The notes below the pieces were generated by a model. The model did no database searches and was not told the origin of the DNA. It saw nothing but the letters and a program-made list of their open reading frames with translations. A DNA stretch of 64,000 nucleotides, from the NCBI GenBank assembly GCA_004352715.1, contig SCFE01000049.1, positions 1,174,533-1,238,532 on the forward strand, in the 5' to 3' direction. Both the position numbers and the translations under genes were made by a program. The stretch's first letter is position 1. Every line of letters begins with the position of its first letter. The stretch is from Hofstenia miamia. Its lineage: Eukaryota > Xenacoelomorpha > Acoela. Positions 36,480 through 48,505 of the stretch are shown in pieces.

Positions 36480-37860
36480 GAAAGCATTTGCCTTGCCGTA
36501 TAATCATATCTTTCGGTTTCCTATAAAATTAATTAGAGGTATATTTTCTTCCGCAAAAGCTTGCATATCGAAGTTCATATGTTCTTTTATTATGAATTTG
36601 AAACCTAATAAGCTTATTGTATTATGGGTTACTAAGCAGTCTGTATTCCAGTACATTGCTTGCTCTGCCCAATCCGGAGTAGATAGATATCATATTAATT
36701 GTTAGTCCATTGATCTTACAGAAGTATATAATATATTAGAACAATGCATATAAACTAGAAGAAACTACAAGAATTAGATAAAATAAAAGTTATATCGTCT
36801 GCAAAAAGCAGATATTATTAAAATTAGAATTTTAATATTCTTTCAATTATACCCCTTATTTCACAATCACTATTATTGTTTATTAATCTCAAGCAAGTTT
36901 CAATAGCCATATTAAAAAAGCAACCTTGTCTCTCTTATTGAAATCCCGGGTAACTAAAAACCATTAATTTGAAGATAAGAAAAGTTTTTTCTGTGCAAGG
37001 CTAATAAACTCAATAATTTTCCAAGGAATTCGAATTTTATCAATTACATGAAATAAATACTTGAAGTAGACAGCATAGTATGCTTTATTGAAACCTAGAC
37101 TTAAGGCTGCGGTGCGATATGCATCAATAATTAGTTGGAGTGTACATATGTTTAAGTAACTTTGGCAACCTTGTATAAACCCTGTCTGGGAAGAGTAGAT
37201 GTAAATTTGCATTAGGCTGGAAAATTTAGAATTGCATATATGAGAGATAATTTTATTATCAATATTTAAAAGAGATAAGACGACACGATTTCGGATGTTC
37301 GGGAGTGCAGTCTTTTTTGGTATTAAATAAATCTAGCATTAGTTATATTGCTTGGCATTGCACCATGGGTCAGGATTGAATCAATTAATAAATTAATATT
37401 AGGTATAAGCGTAGCTTTACAAAATCTGTAAAAACCGCATTCATTCCTGGACTGTTTTTGAGTTTTCCAATCGCAGTTAATATGTATTCTTACCTCTCAC
37501 TCAGTGCATTGTCACTCACACTTCCTTTCTCGATATATATTATATTCATGCTCTTACTTACAAATTCCCTTATTTCCTTAATGCTTCTTCATTTATCTGG
37601 TATTCTATACATTTAATGTATTCTAGCTCGTCAAAGGCTTTATCATATGTGATATTATTAATCTGCTCTTCGATTTCATCCTTCACTTCTTTATAATCGG
37701 TCATTTTTTCGTTAATGTAGCCTAGCTGTTCTAATGATTTTAATCGGCTGTTTCTATTTTTTACTATTTCTAAGAGAGATTTGTTGTTTTACTCTGGTCT
37801 TCATTAGCGTCAACTTAGATTTTAGATTAGAAAGCTATTCCTCGCTCAATGTGGAATTTT
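36480..37860 (-). pseudogene. L1/Tx1-like LINE reverse transcriptase relic
   Basis: Minus-strand fragments in the order expected of an L1/Tx1-type RT. First is a charged linker near 37580-37760 (YDKAFDELEYIKCIEYQI). Next is AIGKLKNSPGMNAV (RT0/1 block, 37440-37490). Then SSQTGFIQGCQSYLNICTLQ, with LSLGFNKAYYAVYFKYLFHVI (motif A region, degraded Asp) at 36964-37212. Then FNMAIETCLRLINNNSDCEI (after motif B, part deleted), and finally LFADDITFILSN (motif C intact, near 36800). Stops, frameshifts and a deletion around motif B make it dead. It is on the opposite strand to the 28.4 kb LINE and from a different clade. Confidence 0.75.
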
Positions 37861-40316
37861 ATAACACTTTGCTTTAGTCCATTCATTGTTGAAGCTCTCA
37901 TTTCCAGATTCTTGGAACACTCATTATATTTATTGGGAACGCTTTTAATAAATGTTTGTGATCAGATAGATTAATATTAATAGTTTAGAGGTTTCAAAAT
38001 AAATATATATCATGACAATTATGGTTTTCTGCTATAAATTATTCACTATTAAGAAAAAAATTGTTAAAATTTATTAAAATTTTATGGCTATATAAATGTA
38101 TGATGGTTACGACTTTGTTCCATTATGCAAGACTAACATTTTAGCTAATGTGTCAGAGTTGGAATTGGGTTAGGATTAAAAAAGGGTCAGGCTGGGCCAG
38201 GCTTGGGCTTGACCCGGAATTTCGACGCAGCAATTTGGGCCTAGCCCGGCTTGGGCCTAATGTTTTAATTAGTATTTGAAATACAAGTAAAAATTCAGTT
38301 AAAAGCTAAATTTTGTAATGACGAAAAACATTCTCTTTAAATTTAATGAACCTTGCGTTGTTGTTTAAGAACATGTCAAATAAACACAAATTTCATTTTT
38401 ATATAGAATTAATTTTTAAAAAATGTTTGGATAAAAGAGTAGCGGAATATAAATGCTCATGTGCTCCAATTTTCTTAAGTTTTGTTTACATACAAACAGG
38501 TAATTGCAATAATAGATTTCAATGCAAAATTGTCAGTTAAGCTTTCCCATGCCTAGTTAATATTAAAATATCTGGAGATTAAACGTATTGCAAGTATCGA
38601 TCAAAGGTCATACAATTTCATATCCCCTCGCAACAGCCTTGTATCGCTGTGTACAAGAAATGCTTAGCTGTGCATTTTAACTAATTAATCAAACCGAATT
38701 AAGATAATGTAAATTCTGATGATTTATTTTCCATCAATCAAGTAAATCACTTTGTACATATTTATAGAAATTCATGCAAACATATTTATTATGCAAATAC
38801 GTACCAGTCGCTATTTCAATTTCTGCAGTCCACGTAGAATATTTCTGCGTGCTATTAGCTACGTGCTAAAATTAACGTGGAGCGATTCGTCAACTGGTGA
38901 TTTTACAAAAAGTGAAAGAGGCAAATACTTGCTGTACAATTCTTTCAAATTACGTGAGGTGATGCTAATTCTATTAAAATAAAAAATAAGAAAATCGGAG
39001 TTTTATGTTTAAATATAATGTTCGAGATTGTTTGCTTTTTCTTTTTCTTTTTATTTCTTAATGGATTATGCTACATTATGCAAAGTATTCAATGAAATTC
39101 ATAGTGTAGTGGTCATGGTCACCTATGAGCCAAAATACACTATCAATGGACTAAAAGAAAAAGATTTTGGCGGCGGTTTGCCCCCCGCTTTCAGTTACTT
39201 ACTTGGTCAGAACTAGATGACCTCACCCATCAAAAACCCTACGTACGCCTATGCATGCAACATAAAATTCAAATGGTGCACAGTCTTGTCAAAATTTGAT
39301 CTGCAACAAAGTCGAACTTCCCATCAGCCCCCCTTAATTTTTATTTACCCCTCTTATATGATAATAACGTTGGCTATGGGCCTGTGACACTTAAATGGCA
39401 TCAAGAACTATGAAATGCAAAACAATTGTTTTTTGGCAATGAAAATATATTTAGGATTGGAAACAATGAAGATAAAGTGTTATCATTAATTTGCAAATGG
39501 CTATGGTCACTTTATTCCAACATTTATAACTATGCTCTTTAAAAAATATATCTTTTGTTGAATTATTATTTGAACCATTTATACATAAATATTACATACG
39601 AAGAAAATATATACCTAAAATTGCTAAAATATGACATATGTGCTAAAAACTGGTCAAATATATTCCTAAACATATAAATAATATGGAAAAATCTGGTAGT
39701 CTATTTTTATTTGTACTACAAAATAAATTCTTTTTGATGCTTTCCTCCGTCTTTTCTATAATAGAAGGTCTTTGCAGCTTGAAAACCACCTTTCCAAGTC
39801 ACAGCTTACAATAGGGCAGTTGTAAAAAAAGAGGCTAAATCTGCAGCACTCCAGCTGCACATACAACCAAGTGGATTTGGCCCTCGACAGTTCATTGCAC
39901 TTCATGCCATTCTTGCATCTCGGGACCAGTTTTTTTTCCAGACCGCATTCGAACTTGACTTTATCGAACGGATGCATCAATTTCACTTCTTCAAAATCTG
40001 TAATGAATCATGGAGACCAGTTCTCCTAACAAATGGCATCAAATCGGTTAGAAATTCATTGGGATTGACAGGTTGCTACGTTGTAAACTATTGTGATTTT
40101 TTTTGAGAAGTAGTCTTCAAAAAATGATATTGTTTTGTATATAATTTTAACTCTTGAGTGCTGCAATAAATACCTAAATAAAGTTTAAGATCCAAATAAT
40201 TTCAAATTTCGAGGTAAAAAGAATATTGAAAAAGTGGAGTTTTAGATAAATAAAATATCAATTTTCTAAGATGAAAGTTTGAATTTTATATATAAAGAAT
40301 AACAACCTAGTAATTA
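37861..40316. other. No gene seen; repeat fragments
   Basis: Contains GC-richer words near 38180-38255 (GGCCAGGCTTGGGCTTGACC) reminiscent of 23735-23820, and a dispersed repeat at 39064-39160. The block near 39170-39370 is rich in C runs. At 40317-40345, CCGTAAATACTCGTGTTTAA resembles the ends of a widespread hAT-like MITE type, but no partner end was found. Confidence 0.35.
39064..39160. repeat. Dispersed repeat, copy 2 (other copy 6552-6660)
   Basis: Shares AAATTCATAGTGTAGTG and neighbouring words with 6580-6650. Confidence 0.5.
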
Positions 40317-40702
40317 CCGTAAATACTCGTGTTTAAACCGCCACCATGTAGAAGCTGCGCCACAATTTTTGAAGGTTGTTTTTTTAAGTCTTAAGACATG
40401 CAACGTGTATAAGCACATCTGTAATGCAACAGTAGTTTTGTCATTCCTACATACGTAATCCATTCATTTAACAAACATAATTTAACTACGATTATCAAAT
40501 CAGCATTTAAATATTCTTAAATAGACCTTAACCTTATATTTTTTTATTGTATTTTAAATTGTTTTGGTGTTCGACTATTTTTTAATATCATTTTGCAGCA
40601 AAATCTCATTTTGCTGCCTAATAGTAACATCTCTTTAAGACTAGGTGAACAATTAATTGTTTTTCTCTGAGTTAATACCTTCAATTCATCACTTTTTCTA
40701 AC

Positions 40703-41934
40703 ATATGAAGACCCCGGTGGAAAAACCACACATGTCCACTTTTTGATATTTTATTGGTTACTCTCCTTGGATTTGGTCCTTGGCATGAGTCATCATCTCT
40801 AAAAAGGTCGTATCGATAAATCACAGTTGTCCAGAGTTATTGCTATTTAAAAATAAGCAACAAGGGGGAAAAAGAGCCGTAGTATCGGATTAATCTGATA
40901 CTGACTACACATACGTCATGTAACATATTAATAATAATACAGAATGATGTTGATTTGAAATAATAATATTTTAACAATGTCTTCTCGAGTTTTTAAATTT
41001 TTTTTTGTTTTTCTTTTTTTTCCCCTTTTTTTATTAAGCAATTCAGCTTAACACAATCTGTTCCAACACTGCATAAGTAAAGGGAAACGGGTGAAGAAAG
41101 AAAACCTCTCTTAGAAAGTCTTGGTAACAAGTTTTTGACAAGTAGGAGATAATGATATGGCACTTTTATAGCTTTATAATGTGAAGATGAGCCCAATATG
41201 TCAAAAAAGTACGGAACAACCAAGTTTAACGTCCACGTCTGATAGGTCAGGGGTGATGTTAAATTATTGTATGTGATCAGATTTGAACCCAATACCTTTC
41301 ATACTTCCAACTGAACTAAGGATCCCTTGATTTTTGTCAGTTTGGCCTTTTCGTTGTCTGACATTACGGTAATGGTAGTCTTTTTATTCCGTAACCAAAA
41401 GGGTGCGGGTTCGAATCCCTTCATACTTCCAACTAAACTAAGGATCCCTTGATTTTTGTCAGTTTGGCCTTTTGGTTGTCTGACATTACAGTAATGGTAG
41501 TCTTTTTATTCCGTAACCAAAAGGGTGCGGGTTCGAATCCCTTTCAGTGTGGGATTGAACCATTATATTGGCCAAGCATGCTATGATCAGGGTTGGACAC
41601 CCATCTATCAAAGATATAGAGATGTGTGTTTTGGAATATGACCCAAAAAATGGAGGAATGCAACCAAAATCAAAAGTTTACAAAAAATTGAGGGAAAAAC
41701 CACAGTTGTCCAAAACCGGTGACCTAGTTTTACAGGGCCTTAATTATTTTTTTTAATGTTAAAATGCTAATTGCTGCTGTGGCTAATGCATAACAAGTTG
41801 CTCTTACAATACAACTTTGTTTGGTAGTGATATTCCTATTATTGATCGTCACAAGAGTCTTCAAAGACAAAATATCAATTTTCTCAAAATCCCAAAAAGT
41901 GGACATCTGTGGTTTTCCCCCTTAGTCTTCATAT
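40703..41934. mobile_element. Element with long imperfect terminal inverted repeats
   Basis: The left end reads CATATGAAGACCCCGGTGGA, then AAAACCACACATGTCCACTT. The right end, reversed, reads ATATGAAGACTAAGGGGGAA, then AACCACAGATGTCCACTTTT. TIRs are about 45 bp at roughly 85% identity, enclosing 1.23 kb. No transposase frame is evident, so it may be a non-autonomous DNA element or a fold-back element that captured the tRNA-like repeats inside it. Confidence 0.65.
41298..41541 (+). repeat. Tandem 122-bp duplication carrying a tRNA-like B box (SINE-like)
   Basis: Two copies begin at 41298 and 41420. Each ends with GGGTGCGGGTTCGAATCCC; the RNA polymerase III B box GGTTCGAATCC lies at 41408-41418 and 41530-41540. 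A third, inverted B-box-like word (AGATTTGAACC on the plus strand) lies at about 41279-41289. I could not fold a full tRNA cloverleaf, so this is tRNA-derived SINE material rather than tRNA genes. Confidence 0.7.
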
Positions 41935-43031
41935 ATATATGTTAAAATAATGTAGTCATAAAAAATTTCTACTTGATGATAAACTTTCATCAAAAGTAAC
42001 AAGATTGATTTGAAAATCTTCACTCAACCAAAAATGATAGCAACTTTAAGAGCTCAAATTAGCATTTGATGGATTGTTCTAGTGTTATTCTAACGAAAAA
42101 CATTTGAAGAGCTTCTTAGATTCAACAAATTTTACTGTAATGAAAATTTAGTGTAAGCATGTGACAACAATAAATTATAGTAAATGCACACTTTATAGTA
42201 ATTTTTCACTTTGACCTGCATGTAAATGCTCAAGGGTATGATAAACTAAAGTAATATGCAAGATGATAAGCAAAATATAAAATTTCAGGTCTTTTTGGAA
42301 AATTGACAATTGACATCTTCTCTATTTTCTCTGACAATGCCATTTACTTGTGAAAAATATCTATTATTATATTTAATCAAAGCAATTTTTCAGTAGGCCC
42401 TACATAAGGCTTTCAAAATTGATGCATTCAAACATTAATTGTTTTCACAAAAATCAAGAGGTGGTTTGTCATGACTTGAATCACAAGGCAGAAGATCAAA
42501 AAGAGACTTGAAATGTAAATTTAATTGTGTGTTTAAAATAACCAAAAGAATTGCACAGAATTTTGAAAGAGAGAAGATAATTAAGAAGCAAACGTCCTAA
42601 AATGTCATAGAAACCTGAAATAATAAGAATTTAAGCCATCAAAAATGGCATAGAACCTTGCACTGTAAGCAAATAAAAGTAGTTCATATATTTATAATTT
42701 TTAGTATAAGTATAATACAATATGTCTTGTATACAAAAATTTCTATCAGCTGTCATCAAAATCTATAATTGTCAATTACTTACAACAATAAATTATCATT
42801 GTCCTGTATTTCAAAATGGAAGACTACCATTTTTCATCAATTAACTTGTTTTTGCAACTGAAATGGGACAATAATCACATGCCACCTATCAATCACAGTT
42901 GAAATAAAGCTGATGACCAAATTCTTACAAGCACAGTTGTGTATCAAGATTTGTGAAATCTTTGACCTTTACGGTTTGTTTAATTTAACCTGGGGAATAT
43001 ACATTTATTCAGTTCGTTTAGAATTTCTCAT
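41935..43031. other. No gene seen; upstream region of the beta-helix gene
   Basis: AT-rich. No TATA box or other promoter element could be chosen with confidence before the ATG at 43032. Confidence 0.3.
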
Positions 43032-45322
43032 ATGAAGTTAACTGCCTTATTTGCAATACTTTACTGTTTCGAACTTGCTTATTGTGTTGTTCATATCATA
43101 GGCAAAGAAAGTATATGTACATTGGAATCAATTCAAAGTACTGTAAAACGAGCAAACCCGTCTGATGTGGTGATATTTGGATGTTTAGAAAAGGTCATAT
43201 TTATCACTGAAACAATTATTATTGACAAATCCATTACATTTGATGGAGCAGGAAAACACATAATTTCTAAGCTCGCAAACAACAAAGCCTTGTTTAAAAT
43301 TAGTTTGTCCTCGAAGCCAGCAGTATTTCAGAATATTCACATCAAAAACATGACAATTACCGTAGCTTCAGAAAATTCAATTGCAGTTTTATTAAGGCAT
43401 CAAAAAGCTAACTTAAATGTATCAGACGTACACTTCTTAACAATTGGTGCTGATTACACTGCGATACACACCCAATACGGTGGTAAGGTAATGGTCACGA
43501 GATCAACATTTTCTGATAGTAATAAAGCAGTTGTGTGTGGATTTTACGAAACGTTTTCTTTTGTAAAGAATCATGTTGTGTCCCATCTAAAGAGACAGGG
43601 TAGAGTTGTTGGCAGTACGCCTAGAATGTCGTATGCTCAGCGAAATACCAGGATAGATTTTATGGAAAACAAGATAGAAAATGGTAATGCATCAAATTTC
43701 ATTAATGCAAATATGATTATCATTATTATTAGACCTAAAAAACTAATATAACTTTTAATATAATCTATCAAAATAAAGCTCCTGAACTGTCATAAAGGCC
43801 AAAAATAGATAACAAAATTATATATTATTAAAAAAAGTTTTTTATTTATTAGGCATAAAGCTTAAAGATATGTATCTCAATATTTTCGTCCATGATGTAG
43901 GATCCTTCAAAAATTCTTTCACTAATAAAAGTCCTGCTGGGGGTTGGGGTATATAAGTTCGGCTTAAAACCATTATAGTTTTAACATCATTTTTTGTTAA
44001 CTTTTTTGAATATTAGTCTTGATTCCCACGCAATCTATTCGAATTTATGATGCGAAGGCAATTAATATTTTACAGTAGTATTTTATTTCAGCAAGACTAA
44101 CTCTAAACCAATCCATACCCTAAACTATATGTAGAAGATATGCAAATTTATTAGTAAGTTTCAATATGAATTATAAAATAATTATAAGGCCGTGCGCAAA
44201 AGTTACAACTTTTGTTGCTGAGCCAATTAAGATAAGAAAACACGTTGGAAGAATTCAAATTATTTCAAAATTATCCAATCATATTCCTCGATAAAATTGG
44301 TTTAGCAACGAAAATTGTAGCGTTTGCGCCCTACATAATACACTACTATTAATATGATAATTAGTGGTTCAACCACTCTGCTTTTGTTTGTTTACAAACT
44401 GCAATTATAGGATTTGACAATGTTATTCAATCAACACGGAGAATTTTCCCTTAAATCTTTTCACGTATAGTTACTTTTTTCAAAGCCTTCTTAAGGCTAC
44501 GCTTAGACTATGTGATTGATCACACGTGGTCTGTCACATTTTGGTAAAATCGCACGTCTAACCACCAAGATAATTGGCGATGTGACGTGTTTTGTTTCTT
44601 TTCTTGCTACCAATCACGTAGTCTAACCGTGGCCTAAGAGGCTTTGCTCTGTTTACATAATTCAAAATAAATATGATTTTATTGAGTTGGATCTATCAAG
44701 ATGACAAAAAATATTGTATGTTAGGCGACCGTTAGACTAGTGATTGGTTCAAAAGTTATCTATCACATTTGAAAGAATCGCACGTCTAACCACCGTAGAT
44801 AATTTGCGATGTGACGATCACAAGGAAATCGAACGTGCACGATTTCTCCGGTGTTTAGGCATGCGATTTAAGCAAAATGTGATAGATCACTTTTATGCAA
44901 ATCACTAGTCTAACCGTGGCCTTAGGTTTATGGTTTGTGTTAGGATTAGGGTTAGGGATACAGTTAGTTAGGTTTGAAATTAGGGTTATGGTTCAGGATA
45001 TGGTCTGGGTTAGGGTTAAGGTTATTTTTGCAAAAAATTGAGTGGGGAGGTCGGAGATAATGCAAAGTACCGTAGCTTACCGTTAGCCTTCCATATGCTT
45101 CACTGATATTATAAAATTTATAGATACAAGGAAATGTGAATAGATTTTCCTTCTATAGCGTATTTTGAAAGCCTCATTACAAAATTAATAAAAGCCTAAA
45201 ATATATTTCATTTATACAACATGAATCACAATAATGCATAAGTTGTCATAATATAATATCATTGCTTATATGGTTATTATATTAATTGCAAATTTGATAT
45301 ACATGTAATGAGAGGTTTTCAA

Positions 45323-45369
<47 letters not shown>

Positions 45370-45475
45370 AGAAGGAAACAACAGCAGTACTGGACTGACT
45401 GTATCAGATAGATGCATCCAACTGAGCAATAACACAGTCACAGCATTGAATTTGTCAATAGCTGTGCAAAAATAA
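43032..45475 (+). CDS. Secreted beta-helix-like protein, two exons (43032-43683, 45372-45475)
   Basis: The frame opens with a clear signal peptide (MKLTALFAILYCFELAYCVV). It continues with strand-turn repeats typical of right-handed parallel beta-helix (pectin lyase-like) proteins, for example IDKSITFDGAGKHI and FQNIHIKNMTITV. Without splicing it runs on to 43751 and ends in a run of Ile and Lys, so splicing at 43684 (AAAATG|GTAATG) is likely. A downstream exon beginning after GTCAG at 45372 restores the frame in phase 1 and adds another coil-like repeat (LTVSDRCIQLSNNTVTALNL), ending at TAA 45473-45475. That gives about 251 residues. No catalytic residues of pectin lyases are evident, so enzymatic function is not claimed. 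The second exon is predicted from frame and repeat logic only. Confidence 0.65.
44494..44634. mobile_element. Harbinger-like MITE, copy 1
   Basis: The ends are inverted repeats: AGGCTACGCTTAGACTATGT on the left and the inverse of GGCCACGGTTAGACTACGTG on the right. Flanking TTA/TAA trinucleotides fit a 3-bp TWA target. The core shares ATCGCACGTCTAACCACC and GATAATTGGCGATGTGACG with copy 2. It lies in the beta-helix gene intron. Confidence 0.75.
44724..44921. mobile_element. Harbinger-like MITE, copy 2
   Basis: 198 bp with TIRs GGCGACCGTTAGACTAGTGA and the inverse of GGCCACGGTTAGACTAGTGA, and weaker inverted similarity for about 50 bp. It is flanked by identical TTA trinucleotides at 44721-44723 and 44922-44924. 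It is the same family as copy 1, about 90 bp away. Confidence 0.85.
44920..45028. repeat. Degenerate TTAGGG-like (telomere-type) tract
   Basis: Interspersed TTAGG, TTAGGG and TTATGG words over about 110 bp (GGATTAGGGTTAGGGAT, then GGGTTAGGGTTAAGGTTA). It begins exactly where MITE copy 2 ends. This is an interstitial remnant, not a chromosome end. Confidence 0.75.
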
Positions 45476-45779
45476 TGTACATTAATGCTTTTCTTTAATT
45501 TTATTGGTAGTCACTAATTCAACTTCAATGTTGACAAATTTTTTACAAATTTTTCAATTTTAACTCAACAAATTTTGCCAAGAAAAAAAATTATGATTAA
45601 TTCAATTAGGAAAAGCAATTCAATCAAATCTCCACAAAATAAGCCTTGTTAACAGAAACTTGAATATGATTACTCTCATGGAGTTTTTTAACCATAATAT
45701 TTAAAGGACACCACCTTTAGTCAAAATTCAAAGAGTTTAATTTTACCAATTCTGCGTAGTTATTTTGCCTGAAATTTAG

Positions 45780-46585
45780 TTTTTTAAGGCAATTATTTCT
45801 CTTTTTACAGTCATCATATTAATTAATTAGGTTTGATTTAATTAAAAAAATTAAAATGCAATATATTCTACAATATTACCACCACTTTACTTTTTTAAGG
45901 ACATTAATTCTATTTTTTAGTCATTTTAGTAAGTAATTAGATTATAATTGCTTAAAGAGAAAGTTAAAATACAATAGATTCTACAATATTTTTTTATTTT
46001 TTTATAGTAAAATTGCTGTGAATTTGAAAAAGTGCCTATTAAATGTTCTAATTATGGAATGCTCTGGAATGTTATCTAATTGCACTTGCAGCAATAGTAG
46101 AAATTCATAGATTGTGCATAGAATTGACATCACATCTGTTACCTTAGCCATTTAATGCTTTCCCTTCCATTTGAGCACTTTTTTGCCTCATATTTGTTGT
46201 GCATTTCTCACTCTACACTGGCATTTTCTTCCATTTGAGCATTACAATTGACAGTTTGATTTGGATTTCATAACACAGAGAGTTGTTTTCTACATTACAG
46301 CAAGTAATTTATAATTAATTAAAATTTTGATACTTATAAATATATTTATAAAATTTATTGTGTTTGAACAAATGTATGCATACCTTGCCTAATCTAGATA
46401 TTTTCCATTTTTAAATTTTTAAGTTTTATTTCAATTTAGAAATCAGGTACTGCAGTATCAAATCTAGTTAAAATTAGTTGTGAATCCTTCCAAATTTTTG
46501 AGAATGCTATAAAAATTTGAATATTTAGATACTGCAGTATCAATTTTTTTTTAAAATTAGCTGTCAATCATTTTAAATTCTGGAA
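45780..46585. repeat. Two local direct-duplication pairs
   Basis: The first pair is 45780-45881 and 45891-45992, sharing TTTTTTAAGG at the start and GATTCTACAATATT / TATTCTACAATATT at the end. The second pair is 46446-46500 and 46530-46585, sharing TACTGCAGTATCAA and AAAATTAGYTGT. No coding content. Confidence 0.6.
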
Positions 46586-47689
46586 TTCTAAGAAATTAAT
46601 TTTAAATATTAAATTTGTTTGAGTTATTTTCTATTTATTGCTAAATTTAGTGATAATGAAAAACTAAAGATTGAAGTTTCTACACTCATCAAAGCAATTT
46701 CACTAAAAATAAAAAAACTGAATTATCTTAATATAAGGAACTGTTTTCAGACCATGCCAAGAAACCTAACATACATTTTGAAATAAAAGAAGAAGAACAA
46801 ACCACATAAGATCAAAATGTATTTTCTTTGTAAACAAAAAAATGAAAGTTTTGATGAAGCCAAAGATCAGCTAATAATGTTAAACAATCAAAATCCTGAT
46901 TGTTCATTGAAAAAAGTATTCCTTGCCATAAAGGCAGGGGAAATCTTCACAAAGATTTAAAAAATTTAAAAACAGGATTCCATTTTCAACATCATGGATA
47001 AACTTTCTTATTTGCATGTACAAGATAAGTTTGTTTTTACTAGGAAAAATACAATGTGCTGTTTCATTTTAGCACACTTTTGTTAACTATTAGTGAATAC
47101 TATACTGAACTACAAGTTGTGAGTTTAACAAATTTTCTAACTGTTTCTGCCAGTGCTTTTACACCTCAAAAACCCCCATCCAATCCACCATCTCAACAAA
47201 GAAAACATTGTCAATTAGATCAATTAAAATTCTATTTTTAAGCAAAACATAAAGCCTGTAACATGTCCTAATATGGGACTCTTTGTTAAGAAATTACTAG
47301 TACTTTTAATAGCATAGTCATATCTGCACCCTAAATTATATTAAAAAAATAGCCATAAATTTTGTGGAGAATTGAAGGTCTGACAACATTGGAATATTCC
47401 AAATAAATATTCAAATAGGTTTGTTAAACATCTTTTTCCTGTACCAATCAAATTAATTTCCTGGTTGAAATTATCAAATATATCATTTATTGAAATGTGT
47501 TTCTCAAAATTAACTTAAAAAATAAAATTTTTGTATTTCATAGATATTTACTGTGTACCTAATTATTTCCTTGTTTCATTCAATTAGAACAACCTTTAGA
47601 TTGCATAAGTTCTTTTCATTTTATCCTCTCTTGGTATTATTACTTCTTTCAATATAATTGGTTCATTTACAATTTGAACTCTTTTACTC
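46586..47689. other. No firm gene seen
   Basis: AT-rich. A plus-strand frame at 47056-47241 contains a Pro/Gln stretch but has no splice context and faces a minus-strand coding relic. I do not call it. Confidence 0.3.
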
Positions 47690-48505
47690 ATTTTCTATAT
47701 AAGGAAAAAGAAAAAATTTTTCCACAGGTAATATAAATACTCTTCAGAAAAAAGAAAAACAATAATTACAATAACTTGTTTTTGGGAGGAGGAATATGTC
47801 ACATTTTGTAAACTAATCAATTTATAGGCCCTGTGTCAGTTGCAAACAGCCAAAACAGTTAATTCTCATGTGAAATATCACACCAAATTATACCATTTGA
47901 TATAGCTGGTCCAAATATTAATTTATTATAATCAAAACTATATGCAAGTTCCTGATTAGTTTTAATTATATTTGCATGATTTTGCAATTTTTGCTTATTC
48001 CCTTGTCTTATTCTTCTAAAGAATATTTGTGTACCAATTACCTTATATTGACAATGTTGCAAATCAGAATTATAAATGTTTTAAAATTCAGTATCAAATT
48101 TCATTCCTTTAATAACATCACTTTCATTAGTACTACTATTTAACTCACTCCAAAATAGATCAGTTGTGACAAAATATATATTAATTAAAGAAACAAATGT
48201 TTCTATTATTACTAAATTGCATACAGACAGTACACCAAATTTACTAATTTGAACATAAATACTTTTTGATTTTTCACAAATCTTATTATTTTGGAGGCCA
48301 TGCTTTATTTGGTAAAGTAAATAAAATCAGGTTGCAAGAAATAATCTCAGCAGTTCTAAAAACATATTTCCCTCTAAAATGTACAAAACTATTAATTATA
48401 GTGTAGTGTTCATCACTTTTTAAATGTAGCATATTATAATTATTTTGTGATAAGATACAAATTCCTTAAAGTGAAATGTAGCTATGAGCATCCTTTACAT
48501 AAATA

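Noticed and set aside
41298-41541. Two tRNA genes
   Set aside because: B boxes are good, but acceptor and anticodon stems do not form; tandem SINE-like units fit better.
44920-45028. Chromosome end
   Set aside because: Repeats are degenerate, short and flanked by ordinary sequence on both sides.
47056-47241. Plus-strand Pro/Gln-rich ORF
   Set aside because: Short, isolated, and no supporting context or homology.
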